The translations under genes were made by a program, and so were the position numbers. A stretch of DNA of 64,000 nt from Amycolatopsis saalfeldensis. Lineage in GTDB: Bacteria > Actinomycetota > Actinomycetes > Mycobacteriales > Pseudonocardiaceae. The DNA lies in assembly GCF_900110575.1 (NCBI RefSeq), contig NZ_FOEF01000016.1, positions 171,333-235,332 on the forward strand. Direction: 5' to 3'. Under the pieces are notes generated by a model. It worked only from the letters and a program-made list of their open reading frames with translations. It was not told the DNA's origin and ran no database searches. This document shows, one piece after another, positions 8,915-16,655 of the stretch; the first letter of the stretch is position 1; each line of letters begins with the position of its first letter.

Positions 8915-10317
8915 TGGCCGCGGAACTCGGGCAGACCACGGATCCGAAGGCGCTGATCCCGGGCGAAGCGCACCTGATCTCCGGAGACCTGCGGGACCTC
9001 GTCGGGAACCTGGAGAAGATGTCCGGCATCTCGGAGGGTCTCGGCGGGATCGACCCGAAGCAGTGGACCGGCGAAGCGAGTGCGCGGTTCCGCGAGGTTT
9101 TCGGCCAGGAGCCGAAGAGCTGGCAGTCCGCGGTCGGCGTGCTCGGCAAGGGGGCCACCGCGCTGGCCGACTACGGCGACGTGCTCACCCACAGCCAGAG
9201 CGAGGCGCAGCGGGCGATCGAGGTCTACACGCAGGCGCAGGCGGCGTCCCGCACGGCCGCGGCGCAGCACAGCCTCCTGGTCCGGAAGGCCACCGCGTCG
9301 GGTGACGTGCCGGCCCCGTTCACCGATCCCGGCCAGGCCGGCTCCAAGGAAGCCCAGCAGATCCTCGACGCCGCGCGCAGCAGTCTCGGGCGGGCCGGCG
9401 ACGCGGTCGCGAAGGAACTCGGCTTCAAGAAGAACGCCGACGGCACCTACACGAAGAAGTTCGGGGGCAAGGACTTCGGGGCCGAGCACCGCACCAAGGT
9501 CAAGAAGTGGGACCCGAAGAAGAAGCAGTGGGTCGAGGAGGACCCCGGCGGCTGGCAGTCCGGCAAGGGCGGCAAGAGCTACCGCGGCGAGTGGGGTTCG
9601 CAGTCCGACGGGCTGCTCACCGACAAGCTCGGCCCGCTGCTCGAAAAGCTCGGCATCGACACCTCCGAGAAGACCGTGTCGGCGTCCGCGGGCGTGGACG
9701 TGGCGCACGGTTCGCTGGGCGGCGCGTTCGGCTCCGACACCGCGGGCGGCAGCGGGAAGATCGAGGGCTCGGTGCTCGGCGCGTCCGCCGAGGCGCATGC
9801 CGGGGCCAGCGTGCTCGGCGTGAGTGCCGGCGCGTCCGCCGAGGCCTACCTGGCCAAGGGCAGCGCCGAAGGCGAGCTGCACCTGGGTGACCACGTGGGC
9901 GCGAAGGGCGACGCGCAGGCGATCGTCGGCGCCGAGGCACAGGCCGAGGGCAAGCTCACCTGGGCGGGTGCGCAGGCCAGCGGGTCGGCGTTCGCCGGGG
10001 CCAGGGCCGAAGCGAACGCCAGTGCGGAAGTCGCCGGTGTGACCGCCGGTGCGCACGGCGAGGCGTGGGCCGGGGTGGGCGCGGAGGCCAGCGGCCAGGT
10101 CGGCTACGGCGACGACGGCAAGTTCCACGTCGGTGCCTCGGTGGGCCTCGGACTCGGCATCGGCGGCAAGATCGGCTTCGACGTCAGCGTGGATCCGGGA
10201 GAAGTCGTGGACACGGCGAAAGACGTCGCGGGCGACGTCGGCCACGTGGCCTCGGACGCCGTCGGCGGCGCCAAGAAAGCGGCCGGAGCCATCGGGCACG
10301 CCCTCGGCTTTGGCTGA
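8914..10317 (+). CDS. Putative T7SS-secreted protein with Ala/Gly-rich alternating C-terminal region
   Basis: The product is 467 aa. The N-terminal about 150 residues are helical and carry a WxG motif (PKQWTGEASARFREVF) like other actinobacterial proteins annotated as putative T7SS-secreted. A basic, aromatic middle section follows (about 165-235: FKKNADGTYTKKFGG, KKWDPKKKQWVEEDPGGW). From about 250 to 420 the sequence is unusual: small residues alternate with charged or polar ones (AEAHAGAS, GEAWAGVGAEA), ending in VGASVGLGLGIGGKIGFDVSV. That pattern suggests beta strands. A final amphipathic helix (about 430-467) closes the protein. No known toxin domain or catalytic motif was found. It is coupled to the EspC-like gene and followed at 27 bp by an LpqN-like gene. 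Function is unknown; structural, pore-like or polymorphic-toxin scaffold roles are possible. Confidence 0.7.
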   Translation: MAAELGQTTDPKALIPGEAHLISGDLRDLVGNLEKMSGISEGLGGIDPKQWTGEASARFREVFGQEPKSWQSAVGVLGKGATALADYGDVLTHSQSEAQRAIEVYTQAQAASRTAAAQHSLLVRKATASGDVPAPFTDPGQAGSKEAQQILDAARSSLGRAGDAVAKELGFKKNADGTYTKKFGGKDFGAEHRTKVKKWDPKKKQWVEEDPGGWQSGKGGKSYRGEWGSQSDGLLTDKLGPLLEKLGIDTSEKTVSASAGVDVAHGSLGGAFGSDTAGGSGKIEGSVLGASAEAHAGASVLGVSAGASAEAYLAKGSAEGELHLGDHVGAKGDAQAIVGAEAQAEGKLTWAGAQASGSAFAGARAEANASAEVAGVTAGAHGEAWAGVGAEASGQVGYGDDGKFHVGASVGLGLGIGGKIGFDVSVDPGEVVDTAKDVAGDVGHVASDAVGGAKKAAGAIGHALGFG

Positions 10318-10344
10318 TCCCAACCTCAGATTCGGAGAAACGCA

Positions 10345-10845
10345 GTGGCAGCAACCCTTCCGGTGCCGATCGAGTTCTCGCTGCCCGAGGGCTGGCGATC
10401 GGTTGATCCTGACGAGATCGGCACCCCGGACGCGGCATTCGTGGCGCTGAACCCGGTGACGGCGAAGAACGGGTTCACCGCCAACATCTCCATCACCGGT
10501 GAGGTTCGCGAGAACCCCGACCTGGCGGAGATCGGCGACGAGGCGGTGGAGCACCTGCGCGTGGCCGGCGCGCAGGGCGTCCAGCTGGGCCGTCGCAACG
10601 AGGTCGGCTCGCCGGAGAGTCCCGGCCTCACCCAGGCGGTGAAGCTCACCGTGCTGCTGAACGGCGCCCCGGCCGATCTCGTGCAGTTCCAGGTGTTCAT
10701 GGCGATGCGCGACCAGCGCGACCAGCACCGCTCGGCGGTGTTGCACGTGGTGCTGTCCGCACTGCTGGAAGACCAGTTCGAGTACGTGATCGACGATTTC
10801 CAGAAGTTCCTCGCGACCATCGAACCGGAAAAGACCACCCGATGA
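10345..10845 (+). CDS. LpqN/LpqT-like protein
   Basis: The product is 166 aa, with a GTG start at 10345 and a GGAG element at 10334-10337. It has no signal peptide, so it is cytosolic as encoded. The start (PIEFSLPEGWRSVDP), the FVALNP region, the central repeated strands (FTANISITGEV) and the terminal helix (DFQKFLATIEPE) resemble the alpha/beta fold of LpqN/LpqT-type and DUF1795-like proteins of actinobacteria. In mycobacteria, LpqN-family proteins are cell-envelope lipoproteins, but this one lacks the lipidation signal. It sits between the T7SS-secreted protein and a YbaB-like protein and overlaps the latter by 4 bp. A role as a chaperone or immunity-like partner of the secreted proteins is inference from position. 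Confidence 0.6.
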   Translation: MAATLPVPIEFSLPEGWRSVDPDEIGTPDAAFVALNPVTAKNGFTANISITGEVRENPDLAEIGDEAVEHLRVAGAQGVQLGRRNEVGSPESPGLTQAVKLTVLLNGAPADLVQFQVFMAMRDQRDQHRSAVLHVVLSALLEDQFEYVIDDFQKFLATIEPEKTTR

Positions 10846-11327
10846 ACGAGACAGCCCGGCAGTTACTGGCGCGGATCGAAGCGATCGACACCGCGGCGGC
10901 GGAGAACGGCAGCCGCGCCGAGGCCTACCAGCACATGGCCGGCCAGCTGAAGGACGTGCAGGGAGAGGCGACTTCGGCCGACGGCGTGGTCACCGTGGTG
11001 GCCGGCGCGGGCGGCGGGATCACCTCGGTCACCTTCAGCGAGCGTTCCTCGGCGACGGCGCCGGAGGTGCTTTCCTCGGACGTGCTGCAGGCGATCGCCG
11101 AGGCGCAGGCGAGCGCGGCCAGGCTGCAGGCCGAGGTGGTGGCCCGCAACCTCGGCGACACCGAACTGCTGGACCGCGTGCTGGCTTCCGACGAGGAGCT
11201 GTTCGGTTCGCCGCGGCCGGTGGTGGTGACCACGGTGCCGCCCCCGCCCGGACGGCGTCCGGCGGCGGCGGTCGAGGACGACGTCGACGAGCTGACCGTG
11301 TTCGGCGACCGGGAGCCGCGCCCGTGA
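10842..11327 (+). CDS. YbaB/EbfC-fold protein, EspL-like by context
   Basis: The product is 161 aa. The first about 110 residues follow the YbaB pattern: helix (ARQLLARIEAIDTAAAEN), strands with VVTVVAGAGGGITSVTF, and a helix (SDVLQAIAEAQASAARLQAEV). An acidic, Pro-rich tail follows. Classical YbaB proteins bind DNA, but proteins of this fold also occur in ESX loci; EspL of mycobacterial ESX-1 is one and stabilises secreted substrates. The gene overlaps both neighbours by 4 bp (ATGA, GTGA) inside the ESX-like operon, so an adaptor or chaperone role is a fair inference. Codon 8 is TTA, a very rare codon in this genome, so translation could depend on a bldA-type leucyl tRNA. Confidence 0.65.
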   Translation: MNETARQLLARIEAIDTAAAENGSRAEAYQHMAGQLKDVQGEATSADGVVTVVAGAGGGITSVTFSERSSATAPEVLSSDVLQAIAEAQASAARLQAEVVARNLGDTELLDRVLASDEELFGSPRPVVVTTVPPPPGRRPAAAVEDDVDELTVFGDREPRP

Positions 11328-12064
11328 GCCTTGCCCTGATCCTGGTGATCGTGATCGGGGGGACAGTGCTGATCGCCGGTGCCGTCACGTGGTTCGTCGT
11401 GTGGAACAACCGTTCCCTCAAGGCGCGGGGCGAGCAGGCGATGGCGCGGCTCGGGCAGGAGGCCGAGCGGCGGGGCTGGCGGTACGAGGAGCGCAACGAC
11501 TCGTACTGCTCGCTGTTCGGCGAGGGGGACCACCACGTCCGGCGGACCGTGGTCGAGGAGATCGCCGATCCGCGGGATCCGCTCCTCGGCCGGCTCAACG
11601 CGTACGAGGCACACCAGGTGATCACCGGCACCCATCGCGGATGGCCGTTCCTGGCCGCGGTGTTCAAGGTGCGGGCGCTGGACTCCGGGTGGAACGACGT
11701 GCGGGCGATCTGGGTGCGTACCCCGGTGGCCGGTCCGGCGCTGCAGGTGACCCCCGCGGTCCCGTTGGCGAGCCGGGTGAACGCCGGGCTGGGACAAGGG
11801 GATCTGCGGGTGGGCGACCCGGATTTCGACGACCGCTACGAGGTGCGGACCGGCGACGAGCGGTTCGCCAGGGCCGTGCTCGCCCCCGCCGTCATCGAGT
11901 TCCTGAAGACCGACCAGCGGCAGCACCGCGGGTTCACCCTGCTCGGCGGGAAACTCGACTTCCTCGACCGGGTCGCCGACCACCGCGATCCACGTGAGCT
12001 CGTGCCCGCGCTCGACCTGCGGTGCGACCTGCTCGACCGCGTCCCCCGTTCCGTCTGGGCCTGA
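11324..12064 (+). CDS. Membrane-anchored protein of unknown function in ESX-like operon
   Basis: The product is 246 aa. GTG 11324 overlaps the upstream stop (GTGA). One N-terminal transmembrane helix (about 4-27) precedes a basic cytosolic segment (RSLKARGEQAMARLGQEAERRGWRYEERN). A soluble domain follows with GTHRGWPFLAAVFKV and, near the C-terminus, DLRCDLLDRVPRSVW. The layout, one helix plus a domain that begins with a helix and a GWRYEERND-like strand, recalls DUF3137-type proteins, but I cannot assign a family with confidence. It is the fifth gene of the operon, so it may act at the membrane with the secreted proteins. Confidence 0.6.
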   Translation: MSLALILVIVIGGTVLIAGAVTWFVVWNNRSLKARGEQAMARLGQEAERRGWRYEERNDSYCSLFGEGDHHVRRTVVEEIADPRDPLLGRLNAYEAHQVITGTHRGWPFLAAVFKVRALDSGWNDVRAIWVRTPVAGPALQVTPAVPLASRVNAGLGQGDLRVGDPDFDDRYEVRTGDERFARAVLAPAVIEFLKTDQRQHRGFTLLGGKLDFLDRVADHRDPRELVPALDLRCDLLDRVPRSVWA

Positions 12065-12079
12065 GGAGGCTTACGCTCC

Positions 12080-12403
12080 ATGTTCCGTCCGATGAGGACA
12101 GTCACGCTCGCGCTCTGCTGCGCGGGCCTCGTGCTCGGCGGCTGCTCGGCCAACGTCGAAGTGAACCGCCAGATCGCCAAGGCCGACCTGGAGAAGGGGA
12201 TCGCCGACGCGTTGCAGCAGTCGGTGGGGCAGCGTCCCGACTCGATCACCTGCCCGGGCCCGATCAACGCCAAGCAGGGCGAGCAGATGCGCTGCGAGCT
12301 GGCGGCCGGGTCGACCAAGTACGGGCTCACCGCCACGATCAAGTCGGTCGACGGCAGCAACGCCAAGTACGACGTGCAGGTGGACCCCAAGCCCAGCAGC
12401 TGA
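12080..12403 (+). CDS. DUF4333 domain lipoprotein
   Basis: The product is 107 aa. The ATG at 12080 follows a GAGGAGG site (12063-12069). A short signal peptide ends in lipobox LGGC, lipidated at Cys22. The mature part fits DUF4333: a helix (IADALQQSVGQRPDSI), then TCPGPINAKQGEQMRCELAAG with its two conserved cysteines, then VDGSNAKYDVQV strands. DUF4333 domains are common in actinobacterial envelope proteins and have no known enzymatic role. It lies 15 bp after the membrane protein of the ESX-like operon, so it is probably co-transcribed. Confidence 0.8.
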   Translation: MFRPMRTVTLALCCAGLVLGGCSANVEVNRQIAKADLEKGIADALQQSVGQRPDSITCPGPINAKQGEQMRCELAAGSTKYGLTATIKSVDGSNAKYDVQVDPKPSS

Positions 12404-12410
12404 GCTGCCG

Positions 12411-12938
12411 ATGGCCGGGATCATCGAAGGCCCGCGCGTCCGCCTGCGCCCGCTCACCGAACGGGACCGCGATCGGGCGCGGGACATTCTCGCTACCCCG
12501 GAAGTGGCCCAATGGTGGGGTGACGCGGAGGAAGAGGCCGACGGGCTGCTGGCGGCCGAAGCGGGGTTTTCCAGCTATGCCATCGAGTTCGACGGCGAGA
12601 CTGTCGGCTTGATCCAGAGTTTCGAGGAGCTGGAACCGCAGTACCGGCACGCCGGCATCGACATCGCCGTCGACCCGCGGTGGCACGGCCGGGGCTTCGG
12701 CGCCGAGGCGATCCGCGTGCTCGCCGCGCACCTGTTCGCGCAGGGCCACCACCGGCTCACCATCGATCCGGCGGTGGCCAACACGCGGGCTGTGCACGTG
12801 TACGAGAAGCTCGGCTTCCGGCCGGTCGGCGTGATGCGGTCCTATGAGCGCGGCCCCGACGGCACCTGGCACGACGGGCTGCTGATGGACCTGCTGGCCG
12901 GTGAACTCGTGGACGGCCTTGCCGATTGCCCTGCCTAG
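12411..12938 (+). CDS. GNAT family N-acetyltransferase, AacA4/AAC(6')-like
   Basis: The product is 175 aa with the GNAT fold. It starts MAGIIEGPRVRLRPLTERD; the acetyl-CoA loop region is DPRWHGRGFGAEAIRVL; and the C-terminal strand-helix is NTRAVHVYEKLGFRPVGVMRSY. The closest family by eye is the aminoglycoside 6'-acetyltransferase-like group (AacA4 type). In actinomycetes this group also includes siderophore and small-amine acetyltransferases, so antibiotic resistance should not be assumed. It starts 7 nt after the DUF4333 gene and is the last gene of the plus-strand run. It converges on the IclR gene with only 12 bp between the stops. Confidence 0.8.
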   Translation: MAGIIEGPRVRLRPLTERDRDRARDILATPEVAQWWGDAEEEADGLLAAEAGFSSYAIEFDGETVGLIQSFEELEPQYRHAGIDIAVDPRWHGRGFGAEAIRVLAAHLFAQGHHRLTIDPAVANTRAVHVYEKLGFRPVGVMRSYERGPDGTWHDGLLMDLLAGELVDGLADCPA

Positions 12939-12950
12939 TAGCGGGCCGGC

Positions 12951-13730
12951 TCAGGCGGGCGGCAGCTGCTGCGAGAGCCGGTCCGCGATCTTCTGCACCA
13001 CCGGCGCGATGTGCGCCACCGCGTCCGCCGTCAGCCGTCCCGAGGGGCCGGACACCGAGACCGCGGCGGGCACGGGCGCGCCGGGCACGGCCACCGCGAT
13101 GCAGCGGACGCCCAGCTCCTGCTCGGCCTCGTCCAGTGCGTAGCCCTGGTCCGCGATCCGGGTCAGCTCGGCGGCGAGCGCGGCCGGGTCGGTGAAGGTG
13201 TGCTCGGTGTAGGCGGGCATGCCGGTGCGGTCGAGCAGTGCGGTGACCTCGTCGGCGGGCAGCTGCGCGAGCATCGCCTTCCCGACCCCGGTGCCGTGCG
13301 GCAGCAGCCGGCGGCCGACCTCGGTGAACATCCGCATCGAGTGCTTCGACGGCACCTGCGCCACGTACACCACCTCGTCGCGTTCCAGCACGGCGAGGTT
13401 GGCCGTCTCGCCGACCTCCTCCACCAGCTCGACCAGCAGCGGGCGCGCCCAGGCGCCGAACTGCATGCTGGCGTTCTCGCCGAGGCGGATCAGCCGCGCG
13501 CCCAGGGCGTACCGGCGGTTGGTGTTCTGCCGGACGTAGCCGAGGTCGACCAGCGTCCGGATCAGCCGGTGGATCGTCGGCATCGGCAGCCCGGAGAGCG
13601 TCGCGAGCTCCGAGAGGCTGGCCTCCCCGCCGGTGTCGGCGAGGTGTTCCAGCAGCTCGAAGGCGCGTTGCAGGGACTGGACGCCGCCGTCTCGCCCGCT
13701 TTTCTCAGCCGCCACCGTGGTGCTCCTCAC
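12951..13730 (-). CDS. IclR family transcriptional regulator (AllR-like by context)
   Basis: The product is 259 aa: an N-terminal winged helix (SLSELATLSGLPMPTIHRLIRTLVDLGYV), a linker, and an IclR effector domain (about 85-255) with GTGVGKAMLA and RCIAVAVPG motifs. The start used is the GTG at 13730; a second in-frame GTG lies five codons in. It is divergent from aceB across about 100 bp that contain a palindrome between -35 and -10 elements. IclR proteins in this setting usually repress glyoxylate and allantoin genes and respond to glyoxylate or allantoate-type signals. The nearby allantoin genes support that reading, but the ligand is inference. Confidence 0.88.
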   Translation of the reverse strand: MRSTTVAAEKSGRDGGVQSLQRAFELLEHLADTGGEASLSELATLSGLPMPTIHRLIRTLVDLGYVRQNTNRRYALGARLIRLGENASMQFGAWARPLLVELVEEVGETANLAVLERDEVVYVAQVPSKHSMRMFTEVGRRLLPHGTGVGKAMLAQLPADEVTALLDRTGMPAYTEHTFTDPAALAAELTRIADQGYALDEAEQELGVRCIAVAVPGAPVPAAVSVSGPSGRLTADAVAHIAPVVQKIADRLSQQLPPA

Positions 13731-13747
13731 AGGTCCGGGTACTGTCG

Positions 13748-13777
13748 TTTGAGCTTCCGCTATGCAGAAACTATAGT
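13748..13777 (+). promoter_or_regulatory. aceB promoter with IclR-type palindrome between -35 and -10
   Basis: A plausible -35 TTTGAG (13748-13753) and -10 TATAGT (13772-13777) are 18 nt apart. An imperfect palindrome, TTCCGC-TAT-GCAGAA (13755-13769, 5 of 6 arm pairs), sits between them. Binding there would block RNA polymerase, as expected for an IclR-type repressor encoded divergently. Confidence 0.5.
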
Positions 13778-13832
13778 CCGTCAGGTAAAAACCGTAGGGA
13801 CGTTATCCAAAGAACGACTCGGGGTGTTTCGC

Positions 13833-15407
13833 ATGTCTGAAGTCCAGGTCCTCGGCGGCTCTGTCGAGCGCGGCGACGAGATCCTGACGCCGGAAGCCCT
13901 CGCCTTCCTGGCGGGGCTGCACGACGCGTTCGCGGGCCGCCGGGACGAACTGCTGCTCGCCCGCGGCAAGCGCCGCGAAGAGGCGCGCACCACCGGCCGG
14001 CTCGACTTCCTGCCGGAGACCCAGGCGATCCGCGAGGGCGAGTGGCAGGTCGCCGGGGCGCCGCCGGCGCTGCGGGACCGGCGGGTCGAGATCACCGGCC
14101 CCACCGACCGCAAGATGACCATCAACGCCCTCAACTCCGGCGCCAAGGTGTGGCTCGCCGACTTCGAGGACGCCAACACCCCGCACTGGGCGAACGTGGT
14201 TTCCGGCCAGGTCAACCTGCGTGACGCCGTCCGCGGCGACATCACGCTGGAGAGCGGCGGCAAGAGCTACGCGCTGAAGGACGACGTCGAGCACGCCACC
14301 ATCGTGGTCCGCCCGCGCGGCTGGCACCTCGACGAGCGCAACCTGACCTTCGGCGGACGCAAGGGCGTCGGCGCGCTGGTCGACTTCGGCCTCTACTTCT
14401 TCCACAACGCCGCCGAGCTGCTCAAGCGCGGCAAGGGCCCGTACTTCTACCTGCCGAAGATGGAGAGCCACCTCGAGGCGCGGCTGTGGAACGACGTGTT
14501 CACCCACGCCGAGAAGGAGCTGGGCATCGAGCACGGCACCGTGCGCGCGACCGTGCTGATCGAGACCATCCCGGCCGCGTTCGAGATGGAAGAGATCCTC
14601 TACGAGCTGCGCGAGCACGCCTCGGGCCTGAACGCGGGCCGCTGGGACTACCTGTTCAGCGTGATCAAGTACTTCCGCGACGCCGGTGAGAAGTTCGTGC
14701 TGCCGGACCGCAACTCGGTCACCATGACCGCGCCGTTCATGCGCGCCTACACCGAGCTGCTGGTGCGCACCTGCCACAAGCGCGGCGCGTTCGCGATCGG
14801 CGGCATGGCGGCGTTCATCCCGAGCAAGGACCCGGCCGTCAACGAGGGCGCGTTCAAGAAGGTCCACGACGACAAGGCGCGCGAGGCCGGCGACGGTTTC
14901 GACGGCTCGTGGGTCGCGCACCCGGGCATGGTTTCGCTGTGCCGCGAGGAGTTCGACCAGGTGCTCGGCGAGAAGCCGAACCAGCTGGAGCGCACCCGCG
15001 ACGAGGTGAGCGTGACCGCCGACCAGCTGCTCGACGTCGCCTCGACGCCGGGCAGCGCCACCGCGGCCGGCCTGCGCGCCGCCGTCGAGGTCGGCATCCG
15101 CTACATCGCGTCGTGGCTCAGCGGCAACGGCGCGGCGGCCATCCACAACCTGATGGAGGACGCCGCCACCGCCGAGATCTCGCGTTCGCAGGTCTGGCAG
15201 TGGGTCAAGAACGGCACTGTGCTCGACACCGGCGACCGGGTGACCGCGGAGCTGGTGCGCGGCGTGCTGGCCGACGTCCGCGGCGAGCTGGCCACCGACG
15301 TCAAGGAAGAGCTGCTCGCCCCGGCGGTCGAGCTGTTCGAGCAGGTCGCGCTGGCCGAGGAGTTCCCGGACTTCCTCACGCTCCCGGCCTACGAGCGCAT
15401 CAAGTAA
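13833..15407 (+). CDS. aceB: Malate synthase A
   Basis: The product is 524 aa, the usual length of the A-type enzyme, which condenses glyoxylate with acetyl-CoA to malate. The family landmarks are RPRGWHLDERN, LPKMESHLEARLWNDVF, the catalytic core segments ATVLIETIPAAFEMEEILYE and LNAGRWDYLFSVIKYF, and RKRGAFAIGGMAAFIPSKDP-like spacing (here HKRGAFAIGGMAAF). The start at ATG 13833 places the first conserved segment normally. Isocitrate lyase is not nearby, so glyoxylate here more likely comes from purine/allantoin breakdown. The gene is coupled by a one-base overlap (TAATG) to the following DUF6986 gene and is presumably controlled by the divergent IclR protein. Confidence 0.96.
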   Translation: MSEVQVLGGSVERGDEILTPEALAFLAGLHDAFAGRRDELLLARGKRREEARTTGRLDFLPETQAIREGEWQVAGAPPALRDRRVEITGPTDRKMTINALNSGAKVWLADFEDANTPHWANVVSGQVNLRDAVRGDITLESGGKSYALKDDVEHATIVVRPRGWHLDERNLTFGGRKGVGALVDFGLYFFHNAAELLKRGKGPYFYLPKMESHLEARLWNDVFTHAEKELGIEHGTVRATVLIETIPAAFEMEEILYELREHASGLNAGRWDYLFSVIKYFRDAGEKFVLPDRNSVTMTAPFMRAYTELLVRTCHKRGAFAIGGMAAFIPSKDPAVNEGAFKKVHDDKAREAGDGFDGSWVAHPGMVSLCREEFDQVLGEKPNQLERTRDEVSVTADQLLDVASTPGSATAAGLRAAVEVGIRYIASWLSGNGAAAIHNLMEDAATAEISRSQVWQWVKNGTVLDTGDRVTAELVRGVLADVRGELATDVKEELLAPAVELFEQVALAEEFPDFLTLPAYERIK

Positions 15408-16600
15408 TGGGCGGCCGGCTCGCCGAGGACGTTTACACCAGCGCCGATGCGCGTCTCGCGGATGCGGACGCGCGCGTCGCGGCGCTGTACCCCGGCGAGC
15501 CGCCGGGTCGCCGGCCCGTGCACACCGTGTACGTGCCGGCGTCCCAGTACCGCACCCGCCTGGTCGCCGACTGGGGCAAGCGGGCCATGCGGGTGTTCAT
15601 CGAGGAGGGCGACCGGCTCGGCCTGACCCCGGACGTCGCCGAACGCGTGCGCGCCAAGCTGCTCACGGAGCCGATCGAGGATCTGCGGATCGACTTCGAG
15701 GACGGCTACGGCCACCCGGGCGACGCCGCCGAGGACGCGGCCGCGCTGGCCGCCGGGCAGACGCTCGCGACCACCGGCGGCACACCGTTTGTCGGGATCC
15801 GGTTCAAGAGCTTCGAGGCCGCGACGCGACGGCGTGGCATCCGCACCCTCGACCTGTTCCTCTCCGGCCTGCTGGAAAACGGCCCGCTGCCCGAGGGTTT
15901 CGTCGTCACGCTGCCCAAGGTGACGGCCGTCGAGCAGGTCGAAGTGGCCGCGGATGTGCTGGCGCGCCTGGAATCCGCGTACGGACTCGCCGAGGGCGCG
16001 CTGCGCTTCGAGGTGCAGATCGAGACCGCGCAGTCGATCCTCGCCCACGACGGCACGGTGTCGGTCGCGCGCATCATCCAGGCGGCGGCCGGGCGCTGTT
16101 CCGGCCTGCACTACGGCACCTACGACTACAGCGCGGGGCTGGGCATCGCCGCCGCGTACCAGAGCATGGAGCACCCGGCCGCGGACTTCGCCAAGCAGCT
16201 CATGCAGGTCGCGGCCGCGGGCACCGGCGTGCGGCTGTCCGACGGCTCCACCAACAAGCTCCCCGTCGGCGACGCCTTGCCGGCGGCCTGGGCCGAGCAC
16301 CAGCGCCTGGTCCGGCGCTCGCTGGAGAACGGCTTCTACCAGGGCTGGGACCTGCACCCGCATCAGCTGCCAACGCGCTTCGCGGCGACGTACGCCTTCT
16401 ACCGCGAAGGCTTCCCGGACGCGGCGAAGCGGCTTCGCGACTACGCCGACCAGACATCGGGCGGAGTGCTCGACGAGCCCGCCACGGCCGAAGCGCTCGC
16501 GCGGTACCTGCTCGGCGGCCTGCATTGCGGCGCGCTGGAGGAGTCCGAGCTGCCGTTCGACGCCGCGACGCTGGACCGCTACGCCCGCCGTCTCGCCTGA
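15407..16600 (+). CDS. DUF6986 aldolase-like protein (HpcH/HpaI, CitE-like fold)
   Basis: The product is 397 aa. It starts at the ATG overlapping the aceB stop. The sequence has the look of an HpcH/CitE TIM-barrel lyase: LRIDFEDGYG with the acidic pair expected to bind magnesium, VVTLPKVTAVEQVEVAADVL, FEVQIETAQSIL with a metal-site Glu, and LHYGTYDYSAGLGI. These are the positions used by malyl-CoA and citramalyl-CoA lyases. Actinobacteria commonly carry this uncharacterised protein directly after aceB, which suggests a side reaction on glyoxylate, malyl-CoA or a related 2-keto acid. No experimental role is known to me. Confidence 0.8.
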   Translation: MGGRLAEDVYTSADARLADADARVAALYPGEPPGRRPVHTVYVPASQYRTRLVADWGKRAMRVFIEEGDRLGLTPDVAERVRAKLLTEPIEDLRIDFEDGYGHPGDAAEDAAALAAGQTLATTGGTPFVGIRFKSFEAATRRRGIRTLDLFLSGLLENGPLPEGFVVTLPKVTAVEQVEVAADVLARLESAYGLAEGALRFEVQIETAQSILAHDGTVSVARIIQAAAGRCSGLHYGTYDYSAGLGIAAAYQSMEHPAADFAKQLMQVAAAGTGVRLSDGSTNKLPVGDALPAAWAEHQRLVRRSLENGFYQGWDLHPHQLPTRFAATYAFYREGFPDAAKRLRDYADQTSGGVLDEPATAEALARYLLGGLHCGALEESELPFDAATLDRYARRLA

Positions 16601-16611
16601 ACGTGCCTGGG

Positions 16612-16617
16612 TAGAAT
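16612..16617 (+). promoter_or_regulatory. Possible -10 element for htpG
   Basis: TAGAAT lies 39 nt upstream of the htpG start in the 55-nt gap after the DUF6986 gene. No convincing -35 or HAIR/CIRCE-type heat-shock repeat is visible, so regulation remains open. Confidence 0.35.
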
Positions 16618-16655
16618 TCCCGCCGGACTTTCTGTGCAGGGGTGGGAAGGAAGAC

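Noticed and set aside
8293..10746. 817-aa minus-strand frame across the ESX-like genes
   Set aside because: It is antisense to three co-directional genes with overlaps and clear starts, and its Arg/Leu/Gly-rich composition is typical of GC shadow frames.
13011..13832. Long 5' extension of the aceB frame through the IclR gene
   Set aside because: The extension is antisense to the IclR gene and has no malate-synthase similarity; ATG 13833 gives the normal protein.
15954..16655. 5' extension of the htpG frame
   Set aside because: It overlaps the DUF6986 gene in another frame and lacks Hsp90 similarity; ATG 16656 has the ribosome-binding site.
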